Below are positions 44,669 to 53,651 of a stretch of 64,000 bases of DNA, piece after piece (within the stretch, counting starts at the first letter, position 1; each line of letters starts with the position of its first letter). This stretch comes from Roseiarcus sp036488815. Its GTDB lineage: Bacteria; Pseudomonadota; Alphaproteobacteria; Rhizobiales; Beijerinckiaceae. The notes below the pieces were generated by a model. That model did not search any database, had not been told where the DNA came from, and was given only the letters and a program-made list of their open reading frames with translations. The position numbers were made by a program, and so were the translations under genes. The stretch lies in the NCBI GenBank assembly GCA_036488815.1, contig DASXGX010000044.1, positions 23,936-87,935 on the forward strand, in the 5' to 3' direction.

Positions 44669-44728
44669 GCCTCGAGGAGCAAGCGCGGAACGGCCGCGCC
44701 TTCCCCGGGACGATGCGCCGGAATTCCC

Positions 44729-45907
44729 TCAGGGAGGGTTAACCGGCAGCTCGGCTTCGCGCCATTCGAGGACGACGACACGCCCGGCTTCCACCGTCAA
44801 GGCGAGCTTGCCGTGCTTGAGTTCGAGAGCGCGGGCGCCGAACAATTTGCGCCTCCATCCGTGCATCGCCGGCACATCGGCCTTGTCGCTGGCGGCGATC
44901 GCTTCGAGATCGTCGACCGTCGCGATCATCTTGCCGGCGACGCCGCTCTCGTCGCTGACCTGGCGCAGCAGCACCTTGAGCAGTTCCACCGTCGCCGCCG
45001 ATCCCCCGCCGTTGCGCCGCTCCCGTTCGAGCTTAGGCAGCGTCTTGGGATCCCGCTCGAGGCCGCGCGCGACGGCGGCGAGGATCTCTTCGCCCGCCCG
45101 CGAGCGCTCCATGCCACGTGGGAAGGCCCTGAGATTGGCCAGCGCCTCCGAGGTGCGCGGCGCGGCGAGGGCGACTTCGATCAGAACGTCGTCCTTCAGC
45201 ACGCGCGAGCGCGGAACGTCGCGGGTCTGCGCTTCGTTCTCCCTCCAAGCGGCCAGATCCATCAGGACGGCGAGATCGCGAGGCTTGCGGGCGCGCGTCT
45301 TGAAGCGCTCCCAGGCGCGCTCGGGATGCTGCTCGTAAGTCGCAACGGAAGTCAGGACCTTCATCTCGTCGTCGAGCCAGGCCTTGCGGCCGGACTTCTC
45401 GAGTTGGGCGAGCAAGGCGCGATAGATGTCCCTGAGATAGGTGACGTCGCCGATGGCGTATTCGATCTGGGCGGCGGCGAGTGGGCGTCGCGCCCAGTCG
45501 GTGAACCGCGAGGACTTGTCGATCGAGACGCGGCAGATGGACTGGACGAGTTCGCTGTAGGAAACCTGATCGCCGTAGCCGCAGACCATCGCGGCGACCT
45601 GCGTGTCGAACATCGGGGCCGGCACCAGCCCGGCGAGCTTCCAGAAGATCTCGACGTCCTGGCGCGCCGCGTGGAACACCTTGACGACGTTCGGGTCGGC
45701 CATAAGCGCGAACAGCGGCGTCAGATCGAGCCCGGGCGCGAGGGCGTCGATCGCCAACGCCTCGTCGCTCGAGGCGACCTGCACCACGCAAAGGATCGGC
45801 CAGAACGTGGTCTCGCGCAGGAACTCCGTGTCGACGGTGATGAATGAATGCCTGGACAGGCGTTGGCAGGCGAGCGCCAGTTCGGACGTGGTCGTAATCA
45901 GCGTCAC
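44729..45907 (-). CDS. rnd: Ribonuclease D
   Basis: 392-residue 3'-5' exonuclease that trims tRNA and other stable RNA 3' ends. The DEDDy catalytic set is visible: Asp and Glu in ITVDTEFLRE, Asp in HAARQDVEIF, and Tyr-x3-Asp in YAIGDVTYLRDIY. HRDC-type helical domains follow (LDDEMKVL, ASDKADVPAMHGWRRKLFG). A GTG start, four bases after the hydrolase stop, indicates coupling with that gene. The family assignment is firm. Confidence 0.93.
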   Translation of the reverse strand: MTLITTTSELALACQRLSRHSFITVDTEFLRETTFWPILCVVQVASSDEALAIDALAPGLDLTPLFALMADPNVVKVFHAARQDVEIFWKLAGLVPAPMFDTQVAAMVCGYGDQVSYSELVQSICRVSIDKSSRFTDWARRPLAAAQIEYAIGDVTYLRDIYRALLAQLEKSGRKAWLDDEMKVLTSVATYEQHPERAWERFKTRARKPRDLAVLMDLAAWRENEAQTRDVPRSRVLKDDVLIEVALAAPRTSEALANLRAFPRGMERSRAGEEILAAVARGLERDPKTLPKLERERRNGGGSAATVELLKVLLRQVSDESGVAGKMIATVDDLEAIAASDKADVPAMHGWRRKLFGARALELKHGKLALTVEAGRVVVLEWREAELPVNPP

Positions 45908-45911
45908 GTCT

Positions 45912-46616
45912 TCATCCCTTGGCGGGGGGCGCGCTCTTGAGCCGATCCTTGCGCGTCGGCGGCGGCTCGTGGCGCGGCATGCCGAGGCGCTTGTCGAGAT
46001 AGGCGCCGACTGTCTCCTGCAAGTCTTCGATGCAGTCCTCGAAGAAATGGTTGGCGTTGGCGATCACCGCGTGCTCGATCGTGATCCCCTTCTGCGTCTT
46101 GAGCTTTTCGATCAGTCCCTGGACTTCCTTCAGCGGGGCGACCCGATCCTTGTCGCCGTGGACGAACAGACCGGACGAGGGGCAGGGAGCGAGGAAGCTG
46201 AAGTCGAAGCGGTTGGCGGGCGGCGCGATCGAAATGAAGCCCTCGATCTCCGGGCGGCGCATCAGCAACTGCATGCCGATCCACGAGCCGAACGAGACGC
46301 CGGCGATCCAGCAGGCGCGCGCCTCGGGGCTGATCGACTGCGCCCAGTCCAGCGCCGAGGCGGCGTCCGACAGTTCGCCCTGACCGTGGTCGAAGGCGCC
46401 TTGCGAACGCCCGACGCCGCGGAAGTTGAAGCGCAATACGGAAAAGCCGCGTTCGGCGAAAGAATAATAGGTGTTGTAGACGATCTGGTTGTTCATCGTC
46501 CCGCCGAATTGCGGATGCGGATGCAGCACCACCGCGATGGGCGCGCCGCGCTGCTTGGCGGGATGGAAACGGCCTTCGAGCCGACCGGCCGGGCCATTGA
46601 AAAAGACTTCGGGCAT
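45912..46616 (-). CDS. Alpha/beta hydrolase (COG2945-type)
   Basis: 234-residue serine hydrolase. The nucleophile elbow is GVSFGSW, the oxyanion region VVLHPHPQFGGTMNNQIV, then FRGVGRSQGAFDHGQGE, HGDKDRVAP (Asp) and NANHFFED (His) complete the triad. These are hallmarks of COG2945 short-chain hydrolases found throughout Alphaproteobacteria. Basic C-terminal tail RKDRLKSAPPAKG is unusual in charge. It is co-transcribed with rnd and divergent from the cysteine desulfurase gene. A strong hairpin lies in its 5' leader (46641-46664). Confidence 0.9.
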   Translation of the reverse strand: MPEVFFNGPAGRLEGRFHPAKQRGAPIAVVLHPHPQFGGTMNNQIVYNTYYSFAERGFSVLRFNFRGVGRSQGAFDHGQGELSDAASALDWAQSISPEARACWIAGVSFGSWIGMQLLMRRPEIEGFISIAPPANRFDFSFLAPCPSSGLFVHGDKDRVAPLKEVQGLIEKLKTQKGITIEHAVIANANHFFEDCIEDLQETVGAYLDKRLGMPRHEPPPTRKDRLKSAPPAKG

Positions 46617-46640
46617 CGCGTCTCCAGAACAACTCGTCCT

Positions 46641-46664
46641 GGCGCTTCAAAGGGTTGAAGCGCC
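46641..46664 (-). promoter_or_regulatory. Perfect 10-bp hairpin in the leader of the hydrolase-rnd operon
   Basis: GGCGCTTCAA (46641-46650) and TTGAAGCGCC (46655-46664) are perfect complements around AGGG. In the minus-strand transcript it ends 24 bases before the hydrolase ATG. It could be an operator or a translation-control hairpin; no T run follows on the coding strand. Confidence 0.45.
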
Positions 46665-46896
46665 TCTAACGTCCCCCCGAACCTGTCCTCGTCGGGCGCA
46701 TCCGATACGGGGGAGCGATCGAGCGAACCTTGCGGCGGACTAGGCGCGCGCGTATGTGTGAAACGCTCGGGCGGGGCGCAGAAAAGGCCTCATAGCACGT
46801 CTCGCCCCGCCAAATGCAAGGATAAAACGCATTCCGGCGTGGCTGGAAGCCGGTCTTTTCGCGGTTTGAGCCCAACATTTCCGGATTTGGACAGGC

Positions 46897-48063
46897 ATGG
46901 CGTCTTCCCATACTGCGCGCGCTTACCTCGATTACAACGCGACCGCGCCGTTGCGCCCGGAAGCGCGGGCGGCGGCGATCGCCGCCATGGATCATCTCGG
47001 CAATCCCTCCTCCATTCACGCCGAAGGGCGGGGCGCCCGCGCGATCGTCGAGGATGCGCGGCGCGCCGTGGCCGAACTGGTCGGCGTCGCGCCGCGCGGC
47101 GTCCTCTTCACCTCGGGGGGCACCGAAGCGGCTAATCTCGCGCTGACCCCGGCGATCGCGCCCGGGCGCGAAGTCGCGGGGTTGATCGTCGGCGCGGGAG
47201 AGCACCCTTGCGTGCTGAAGGGTCATCGCTTCGCCAATGAGGCCGCTTCGATCGTCCCGCTCGAGGCGGACGGGCGCGTCGATCTGGCCGCGCTCGCCGC
47301 GCTCATCGACGCCGCCGAGGGCCCTGTCATGCTCACGCTGCAAGGCGCCAACAACGAAACCGGCGTGCTGCAGCCGGTAGCTGAAGCGGCTGCGCTGGTC
47401 CACGCCAAAGGCGGCCTCGTCGTTTGCGACGCCGTGCAGATGGCGGGACGTGCGGATCTCTCCCCAGCCGCGCTCGGCGCCGATTATTTTATACTGTCCG
47501 CGCACAAGTTCGGCGGTCCGAAAGGCGCTGGAGCGCTCGTCGGGGCGCGCGGCGACCTTTCGATCGCCTCGCCGCTGGTGCGCGGTGGCGGGCAGGAGCG
47601 GGGAGGACGCGCCGGCACCGAGAATGTCGCAGCAATCGCCGGATTCGGCGCCGCGGCGCGGGTCGCCGGCGCGGAGCGGTCCGCGGAGAGCGTGCGGCTC
47701 GCGGCTCTGCGCGATTCTCTCGCGGCCGCTGTGCTGGAGAGCGCGCCCGATGCGACGATCTTCGGCGCCTCGGCTCCGCGCCTCGCCAACACCCTCTGCT
47801 TCGCAACGCCTGGCGTCGCGGCGGCGACGCTGGTCATCGCGCTCGACCTCGCCGGAGTCGCCGTCTCGGCGGGTTCGGCCTGTTCCTCTGGCAAGGTCGC
47901 CCGCTCCCATGTGCTGGAGGCGATGGGGGTCGCGCCCGATCTCGCCGGCGGCGCGATCCGTCTCAGCCTCGGCTGGGCGTCAAGCGAAGCGGACGTCGCG
48001 CGTTTCGCCGAGGCGTTCCGCGGCGCGATCGCGAACCTGCGCAGGCGTCGCGGCGCCGCGTAA
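46897..48063 (+). CDS. Cysteine desulfurase (IscS/NifS class I type)
   Basis: 388-residue PLP enzyme that takes sulfur from cysteine for Fe-S clusters and thiolation. It has YLDYNATAPLRPEA, FTSGGTEAANLAL, SAHKFGGPKGAG with the PLP lysine, GGGQERGGRAGTEN and the cysteine loop GSACSSGK. The last 60 residues end in a basic tail RRRRGAA. Members of this gene family in Rhizobiales usually precede sufB; here the next gene is a secreted orphan. Whether it serves a suf system elsewhere is unknown. Confidence 0.93.
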   Translation: MASSHTARAYLDYNATAPLRPEARAAAIAAMDHLGNPSSIHAEGRGARAIVEDARRAVAELVGVAPRGVLFTSGGTEAANLALTPAIAPGREVAGLIVGAGEHPCVLKGHRFANEAASIVPLEADGRVDLAALAALIDAAEGPVMLTLQGANNETGVLQPVAEAAALVHAKGGLVVCDAVQMAGRADLSPAALGADYFILSAHKFGGPKGAGALVGARGDLSIASPLVRGGGQERGGRAGTENVAAIAGFGAAARVAGAERSAESVRLAALRDSLAAAVLESAPDATIFGASAPRLANTLCFATPGVAAATLVIALDLAGVAVSAGSACSSGKVARSHVLEAMGVAPDLAGGAIRLSLGWASSEADVARFAEAFRGAIANLRRRRGAA

Positions 48064-48240
48064 TCAAAGTCGCGTGCGCCTTGAACCATATCGGCGCAAA
48101 GCCATTGCTTTAATACATGGCGCGCATACATCCTCTTTAAGCGTGCTGCTGCGGAGCCGAACGGCCTGTGTCTTCAGTGCGCGACGAAGCCGCCGACCTC
48201 CGTGAGGCCAACGGCGCCACGGACAGACAGGAGAAACTCG

Positions 48241-48642
48241 ATGGCTCGTTCCCTGAAGTTGCCCCTAGCCGCAGCGGTCGCGCTTGTCCTTGCGGCGCCC
48301 GCGGCGATGGCGCAGTCGACGCAGTCGCCGTATCATCCCCAGCACGCCCCGCTCGCGCAGCATCGGGTCGCGACGGTCCACCATCGCGTCGCCCGTCAGC
48401 GCGTCGCCGAGGTCATCCCGCCAGGGGACATCGTGGTTCACGGGCATCAGCGCTCCTTCCTCGACCCCGGACCGCCGGCTTGGAACGAAGCCGGGACGGG
48501 AGCCCGCTACGCCACCGACTCCACCCCAGACTCCCCGCTCGCCTACAGACAGACCGGCTCGGAGTTTGGCCTCGGCGCCTTCGAGACCCTGCCGACGCGC
48601 TTCAACCCGCCTGGACGGCCGGAGCCGCTGTTCGAGTGGTGA
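48241..48642 (+). CDS. Secreted hypothetical protein, His-rich N-terminal region
   Basis: 133-residue protein with a clear signal peptide (cleavage near AMAQ, residue ~25). The mature N-terminus is His-rich (HPQHAPLAQH, HHRVARQRV), and the C-terminus has SPLAYRQTGSEFGLG and ends PEPLFEW. No domain recognised. GACAGGAGAAAC gives a good ribosome-binding site. A perfect terminator follows at 48661, so it is monocistronic. The His-rich part may bind metal; this is inference. Confidence 0.7.
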   Translation: MARSLKLPLAAAVALVLAAPAAMAQSTQSPYHPQHAPLAQHRVATVHHRVARQRVAEVIPPGDIVVHGHQRSFLDPGPPAWNEAGTGARYATDSTPDSPLAYRQTGSEFGLGAFETLPTRFNPPGRPEPLFEW

Positions 48643-48660
48643 AGTTCGGATCGCTACGGG

Positions 48661-48690
48661 GTCCGGCCGCCTTGCGGCCGGACTTTCTCT
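48661..48690 (+). terminator. Strong rho-independent terminator
   Basis: GTCCGGCCGC (48661-48670), loop CTT and GCGGCCGGAC (48674-48683) form a perfect 10-bp stem, followed by TTTCTCTT. It ends the transcript of the secreted protein gene and protects the convergent GGDEF/EAL gene. Confidence 0.82.
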
Positions 48691-48703
48691 TCGTCACGCT
48701 GCG

Positions 48704-51406
48704 CTAAGCGCAAGCTCGCAGGGACTGGTCGCCGAGAATCAGCTTGTCGATCTCGGCCGCGGGCACCGGTCTGCTGAAATGAAATCCCTGCATTTCGTCG
48801 CAGTCGCATTCGCGTAAGAAACTGAGCTGACTCTCGGTTTCGACGCCTTCCGCGATGACGCGCAAATGGAGCCGTTGGCCGAGCGAGATCACGGCGGCGG
48901 CGAGCGCCTTGTCGCTGTCGTCGGCGAGGTCCTTGATGAAGGACCGATCGATCTTCAGCCGTCTCACTGGAAACGTCTTCAGCGCGGCCAAGCTCGAATA
49001 GCCGGTGCCGAAATCGTCGATCGCGAGCTGGACGCCGAGGGCCTGCAGCGCGTGCATTGTCGCGACGGCCTTTTCGACGTCGCGCATGATCAGGCTCTCC
49101 GTCAGTTCGAGCTCGAGATACATCGCCTCGAGGCCGGTTTCCTGAAGACATTGAGCGACCCGGTCGGCGAGGTTCTGCTGCTTCCATTGACGGGCTGACA
49201 CGTTCACGGACACCGTCATCGCGGGCATCCCAGCGTCTTGCCAGGCTTTGTTCTGGCGGCAGGCCTCGAGGAGAACCCAATCGCCGATCTCGACGATCAT
49301 CCCGGTTTCCTCGGCGAGCGGGATGAACTTCGCCGGCGGAAGCATGCCGCGCGTCGGATGCATCCAGCGCAGCAAGGCTTCGACCGCGAAGACGCGACCG
49401 GTTCTGAGGTCGACCTGGGGTTGATAGAAAAGGATGAATTGCGACTGGGCGATCGCGTTCCGCATTTCCTCCAGCAGCGTGAAGGTCGCGTGGGCGTCGG
49501 CGTTCAGACCCGGGGTGTAAAACTGGAAGCCGTCGCGGCCGGTCTCCTTGGCGCGGTACATCGCCGCATCGGCCATGGCGAGCAGCGTGTCCGCATCCGC
49601 TCCGTCGTTCGGATAGGTTGCGATTCCAAGACTGCACGTGATCTTGATATTGCGCCCGCCGATGAGAAGCGGCGTCGTGATCGCGGCTCTGACTTTCTGC
49701 ACGATGTCGGCGATCGAGTCGGCGCATTTGGGCTGGTCGAACAGGACGATCACGAATTCGTCGCCGCCTAGCCGAACCACCGTGTCGGTCACCCGGACGC
49801 AGGAGACCATGCGGCTGGCGACGGTCTTCAGCAATTCGTCGCCGGCCTTGTGGCCGAGGCTGTCGTTGATCAGCTTGAAATTGTCGAGATCGACGAACAC
49901 GACCGCCGCCCAGCGGTCGTACCGGTTGGCGTAGATGAGAGCCTGCGAGAGACGATCGTTGAGAACGCCGCGGTTGGGAAGGCCGGTGAGCGCGTCGTGA
50001 CGCGCCATGTACTGAATGCGGTCTTCCGCCCGCTTGCGCTCGATCGCAAGACCGGCCATCCGGGTCGCCACGTCGATGAGGTTGGTTTCGGCGGCCGTCG
50101 GTTCGCGCGCCGTCGTCGAATACATGGCCACGACGCCGAGGGCGTCGCCGTGATGCGACAGGATCGGCGTCGACCAGCAGGCGCGATAGCCGTGCGCGAT
50201 CGCCAGATCGCGACGATCGCGCCAAAGCGGGTCACGTTCGATGTCGACGGTGACGACCGGCTCGCGGCGATAGACCGCCGTTCCGCAAGAGTTGGCGCTT
50301 GGGCCGATTGCGAGGCCGTCCAGCGTCTCGACGAACGCGGCGGCGAGGCTCGGCGCCGCGCCTTGGCGTAGGCGGCGCTGATCCAGTTCGACCAGCAGGA
50401 CCGAGCCGCATATTCCCGTCAGTTGGGATTCGACGAGGCGAACGAGATGATCCAGCACCGCCTCCAACGGCGCGTTCATCGCGATCATCTCCAAAACCTT
50501 TGCCTGTCCGTCGCGCAACAGGTCCGCCTTCCGGCGCTCGGTGATGTCCCTGGAGACGCCGATCAGCCCGACGACCTGGTTCTCTTCATTCCGCAGCGGC
50601 GCCTTCGTCGTCACGATCCACGTCTTGCCGCCCGAGGCGTCGACGACCAACTCCTCCTTGTCGATCATCGGAAGGCCGGACCTAAGGATGCGTTGTTCGT
50701 CGGCGAAATATTGTTGAGCGGTCTCCAAGGGGTGGAGTTCGAAGTCGTTCTTGCCGATCATTTCTTCCGGTCCGGCGCGACCGATTTGCGATGCGGCGGC
50801 TTTGTTGGCGATGGCGAAGCGGCTCTCGGCGTCTTTGACCCAGACAATGGCCGGCATCCAGTCGATCAGCGTCTGCTGCGAAAAGCGCACATCCGCGATC
50901 GCCTGCGTCGCCTCGCTCTCGCTCGTCTCCTCATGAGTTTCGACCCAGCCCCCCTCTGGGATCGGGCGGCGGCGGACATGGACGATGCGGCCATCGCCGA
51001 GTTCGACCCGCGAAGTCGAGGCGTCCCAGGTGGAGTGGCGGCCGTCGTCGATCTCCCGCCGGCGCGCGCCCTCGGGCGCAGTATCGTAAAGTTCCGCGTA
51101 GCGCGGGTTGCAGAAGGTCAGCCGTCCTGCGGCGTCGTAGAAGCACACGCCCAACGGCATCTCGCTCAGGGCGGCCTCGTGCCGCCGAAGCTGCGCCTGA
51201 AGCGCTGCGATGGTCGCCGCGCTTTCGCCCTGGGCCTGCTCGGACGCCAGGGCGGCGAGGGTTGCGAGCGCGCCGATATTGAAGGGGGGTTGCTCTGCGG
51301 GCTGAGCCGGCGTCTGCCTCTCCGGTTCCCGCTTTCCAGACCCTTCCTCGAAGCGGCCGCCGTCTACGCGGTCACGCACAAAACGACGCAGCCGATCGAA
51401 GCTCAT
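48704..51406 (-). CDS. PAS-PAS-GAF-GGDEF-EAL cyclic di-GMP protein
   Basis: 900-residue soluble signalling protein. After a disordered N-terminus come two PAS domains (~75-170, ~172-295), a GAF domain (~305-455), GGDEF and EAL. GGDEF (547-551) is intact with an RxxD inhibitory site (RVTD, 538-541), so synthase activity with product inhibition is expected. EAL (676-678), ELTES, DDFGTGYSSL and EGVET are all intact, so hydrolase activity is also expected. No membrane span. In contrast to the protein at 19759, both outputs look competent. PAS/GAF ligands are unknown. Confidence 0.93.
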   Translation of the reverse strand: MSFDRLRRFVRDRVDGGRFEEGSGKREPERQTPAQPAEQPPFNIGALATLAALASEQAQGESAATIAALQAQLRRHEAALSEMPLGVCFYDAAGRLTFCNPRYAELYDTAPEGARRREIDDGRHSTWDASTSRVELGDGRIVHVRRRPIPEGGWVETHEETSESEATQAIADVRFSQQTLIDWMPAIVWVKDAESRFAIANKAAASQIGRAGPEEMIGKNDFELHPLETAQQYFADEQRILRSGLPMIDKEELVVDASGGKTWIVTTKAPLRNEENQVVGLIGVSRDITERRKADLLRDGQAKVLEMIAMNAPLEAVLDHLVRLVESQLTGICGSVLLVELDQRRLRQGAAPSLAAAFVETLDGLAIGPSANSCGTAVYRREPVVTVDIERDPLWRDRRDLAIAHGYRACWSTPILSHHGDALGVVAMYSTTAREPTAAETNLIDVATRMAGLAIERKRAEDRIQYMARHDALTGLPNRGVLNDRLSQALIYANRYDRWAAVVFVDLDNFKLINDSLGHKAGDELLKTVASRMVSCVRVTDTVVRLGGDEFVIVLFDQPKCADSIADIVQKVRAAITTPLLIGGRNIKITCSLGIATYPNDGADADTLLAMADAAMYRAKETGRDGFQFYTPGLNADAHATFTLLEEMRNAIAQSQFILFYQPQVDLRTGRVFAVEALLRWMHPTRGMLPPAKFIPLAEETGMIVEIGDWVLLEACRQNKAWQDAGMPAMTVSVNVSARQWKQQNLADRVAQCLQETGLEAMYLELELTESLIMRDVEKAVATMHALQALGVQLAIDDFGTGYSSLAALKTFPVRRLKIDRSFIKDLADDSDKALAAAVISLGQRLHLRVIAEGVETESQLSFLRECDCDEMQGFHFSRPVPAAEIDKLILGDQSLRACA

Positions 51407-51622
51407 TCAACACGCCCTCCCGCTGTTTAATTTAGAGTGAACTTGTTTCCAACGTATTAACTGATTTCGCCAAGGTGATTCGCCAGGTCTGACCTAGCGT
51501 TGGGGGAGCGGCCGCCGCCCGGACGCGCCGTGCGGGATTCCCCGGTTTTGCTTGCTTTGGCTCGCGGCGCGGTGTAGGAGGCGCGATCCCACACAGTATC
51601 GCTTCGCCCTCAAGGAGCAGCC

Positions 51623-52018
51623 ATGGCGCGCGTCACCGTTGAAGACTGCATCGACAAAGTCGACAACCGCTTCGAGCTCGTCCTGATGGCGAGTCATCGC
51701 GCGCGGGCGATCTCGTCGGGCGCGCAGATCCACGTCGCGCGCGACAACGACAAGAACCCAGTCGTCGCGTTGCGCGAAATCGCCGACTCGAAACTGTCGC
51801 CCGACGATCTGAAAGAAGACGTCATTCACGCTTTGCAGAAGCACGTCGAGGTCGACGAGCCCGAGACCGAAGCGGCTCCGCCGATGATTCACGCGAGCGC
51901 GCCCGTGCAAGCCGACGACGGTTCCGAAGCGCAATTCGACCGCATGACGGAAGAGGATCTGCTGCGCGGGCTCGAAGGCATGGCGCCGCCGCCGGAGCCC
52001 GAAGACGAAGGCGAATAA
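51623..52018 (+). CDS. rpoZ: RNA polymerase omega subunit
   Basis: 131-residue subunit that helps assemble RNA polymerase and, with ppGpp, tunes transcription. It starts MARVTVEDCIDKVDNRFELV and contains ASHRARAISSGAQ and KNPVVALREIAD. The acidic Pro-rich tail (EEDLLRGLEGMAPPPEPEDEGE) is typical of Alphaproteobacteria. CAAGGAGCAGCC precedes the ATG. The usual downstream relA/spoT-type gene is absent; a cold-shock gene follows instead after 276 bases. Confidence 0.95.
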   Translation: MARVTVEDCIDKVDNRFELVLMASHRARAISSGAQIHVARDNDKNPVVALREIADSKLSPDDLKEDVIHALQKHVEVDEPETEAAPPMIHASAPVQADDGSEAQFDRMTEEDLLRGLEGMAPPPEPEDEGE

Positions 52019-52168
52019 CCGAGGCTTTCCTAGAGCTTTCAGCCTGCTTGCGGCGCTTCATCACCCAGCGTCGGTTCTTCGTGCGGCGCTTGCGTCTCTC
52101 CATTGCTATCCACAGCGTTTCTGCGGCGTCGCGAGATTTCGCTAGGCCGTCTTCGCGGTTTTGGTATC

Positions 52169-52205
52169 CTCTTATTAAGAGAATCACTTGCGACAAAATG
52201 TCGCA
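52169..52205. promoter_or_regulatory. Two short dyads upstream of the second cold-shock gene
   Basis: CTCTTA-T-TAAGAG (52169-52181) and TGCGACA-AAA-TGTCGCA (52189-52205) are perfect inverted repeats eight bases apart. They lie 90-126 bases before the start of the cold-shock gene and may be operators. No known consensus was matched. Confidence 0.4.
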
Positions 52206-52294
52206 CATGAAGCGGAGTCAGGCGGACCACTCCCTTCTAGCGATGCGCAAGTGAGCCTCTGGCGCGGCGACGCGTGCGTTGTTTGGGGGCCAAT

Positions 52295-52885
52295 GTGAGC
52301 GAAGACGTGTTCAAAACGCTGCCGACGTTCTCCAGTCCAGCCTCAGTGGTTGCGGATGAACGTCCGGTTGGGCTGGTCGAGATCGTCGGCCGAGTGAAAT
52401 GGTTCGATATCTCGAAGGGCTATGGCTTCATCGTGCCGGACAGCGGCGAGGCCGATGTCCTCGTTCATGTGACGGTGCTTCGGCGCGACGGGTTCCAGAC
52501 GATCTACGAAGGCGCGCGTGTGGTCGCGGAAGCGCAGCGGCGCGACCGGGGCCTGCAGGTGTTCCGCGTGCTTTCGGTGACGCCGGGCGAGGGGGCGCAC
52601 GCGCCGCAATTGCCGGCCGCGCGCACACGCGCTCAGGCGGCGAGCGTCGGCTCGTTCGAGATCGTGATCGTCAAGTGGTTCAATCGTTCGCGCGGCTTCG
52701 GTTTCCTGACGCGCGGCGAGGGCACCGAGGACATCTTCGTCCATATGGAGACGTTGCGGCGCTACGGCTTCGCCGATCCCCAGCCGGGCGACACGATGCT
52801 CGCGCGTTTCGGGCCGGGGCCTAAGGGCCTGCTCGCGGCCGAGGTGCGTCCGCTCGAAGGCGCGCGGCTTCCTTCGCAGCATTGA
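52295..52885 (+). CDS. Two-domain cold-shock protein (second paralog)
   Basis: 196-residue protein with two cold-shock domains: VKWFDISKGYGFIVP with DVLVHVTVLRR in the first and VKWFNRSRGFGFLTR with DIFVHMETLRRYG in the second. RNP1 in domain 1 is KGYGFI and in domain 2 RGFGFL. The GTG start at 52295 follows GGGGGC; the frame opens earlier but without conserved residues. The DUF192 gene follows about 150 bases downstream in the same direction, as commonly found in Rhizobiales. Confidence 0.9.
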   Translation: MSEDVFKTLPTFSSPASVVADERPVGLVEIVGRVKWFDISKGYGFIVPDSGEADVLVHVTVLRRDGFQTIYEGARVVAEAQRRDRGLQVFRVLSVTPGEGAHAPQLPAARTRAQAASVGSFEIVIVKWFNRSRGFGFLTRGEGTEDIFVHMETLRRYGFADPQPGDTMLARFGPGPKGLLAAEVRPLEGARLPSQH

Positions 52886-53039
52886 ACGAGCGGCGGCGGC
52901 GCGCTAGACCGCACGGCGGTTGTTCGAATCGCCGCACGGTTTGGATCGCTTGGCAGTCGCGTTCTTGACGAAAGCTTGCATCCATCTTTCGCCGCGCGCC
53001 GTTGCGCGTGTCGGGGCGGTCGCTCTCATGGAGGATGGT

Positions 53040-53546
53040 GTGGTTCATTTGCCTACGTCGCTTATGCGCGGCGGATTTGTCGTCCGCGGGCAGTGGGTCC
53101 GCGTGGTCGCCTTGGCTCTCATCGCTCAGGCCGTCTTTCTGTTCGCCTTGATCAGCCCGCGCGCCGCCGATTTCTCGGCGCTGTCGGTGGTCACCGCGAG
53201 CGGCGCGCACACGTTCCAGGTCGAAGTCGCAGCCGACGAAGCCTCGCGAGAGAAGGGCCTGATGAACCGGCGGTACATGCCGGCGGACCGCGGCATGCTG
53301 TTTGAGTTCGATCACGAGGGGCCGGTCGCCTTCTGGATGAAGAACACTTACATCCCGCTCGACATGATCTTCATCGGCCGGAACGGCCTCGTCACGCACA
53401 TCGTCGCCAATGCGGAGCCGCTTTCGGAGGCGGTGATCCCCTCGGGCGGACCGTGCGTCGCAGTGCTGGAAGTCAATGGCGGCGTTGCGGCCCAGATCGG
53501 GCTGAAAGTCGGCGACAGGGTGCGCCACCCCTTCTTCAAGCCCTAA
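53040..53546 (+). CDS. DUF192 family exported protein
   Basis: 168-residue protein with one N-terminal membrane span or signal anchor (~residues 14-35) and a DUF192 beta-barrel: EKGLMNRRYMPADRGMLFEFD, VAFWMKNTYIPLDMIFI, HIVANAEPLSE and VLEVNGGVAAQIGLKVGD. Function is unknown; some archaeal and bacterial members are small exported beta-barrels. The GTG at 53040 has GGAGG at ideal spacing and gives a clean signal anchor, so it was preferred to ATGs at 53028 and 53064. Confidence 0.83.
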   Translation: MVHLPTSLMRGGFVVRGQWVRVVALALIAQAVFLFALISPRAADFSALSVVTASGAHTFQVEVAADEASREKGLMNRRYMPADRGMLFEFDHEGPVAFWMKNTYIPLDMIFIGRNGLVTHIVANAEPLSEAVIPSGGPCVAVLEVNGGVAAQIGLKVGDRVRHPFFKP

Positions 53547-53651
53547 CCGGCGGGGCGTCCTCGGCTTAACGGATTGCATCCTTCGCCAAGGTTGCTACAG
53601 TTCATGGCGAAATGTTGTCCCGGCTGCACACGGGACGCAAGGAGTCGCCGA

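Noticed and set aside
46666..47910. 414-codon frame antisense to the cysteine desulfurase
   Set aside because: No conserved features; the opposite strand holds a full, motif-complete enzyme.
48654..50225. 523-codon frame within the PAS-GAF-GGDEF-EAL gene
   Set aside because: Arg-rich shadow frame on the same strand as the real gene.
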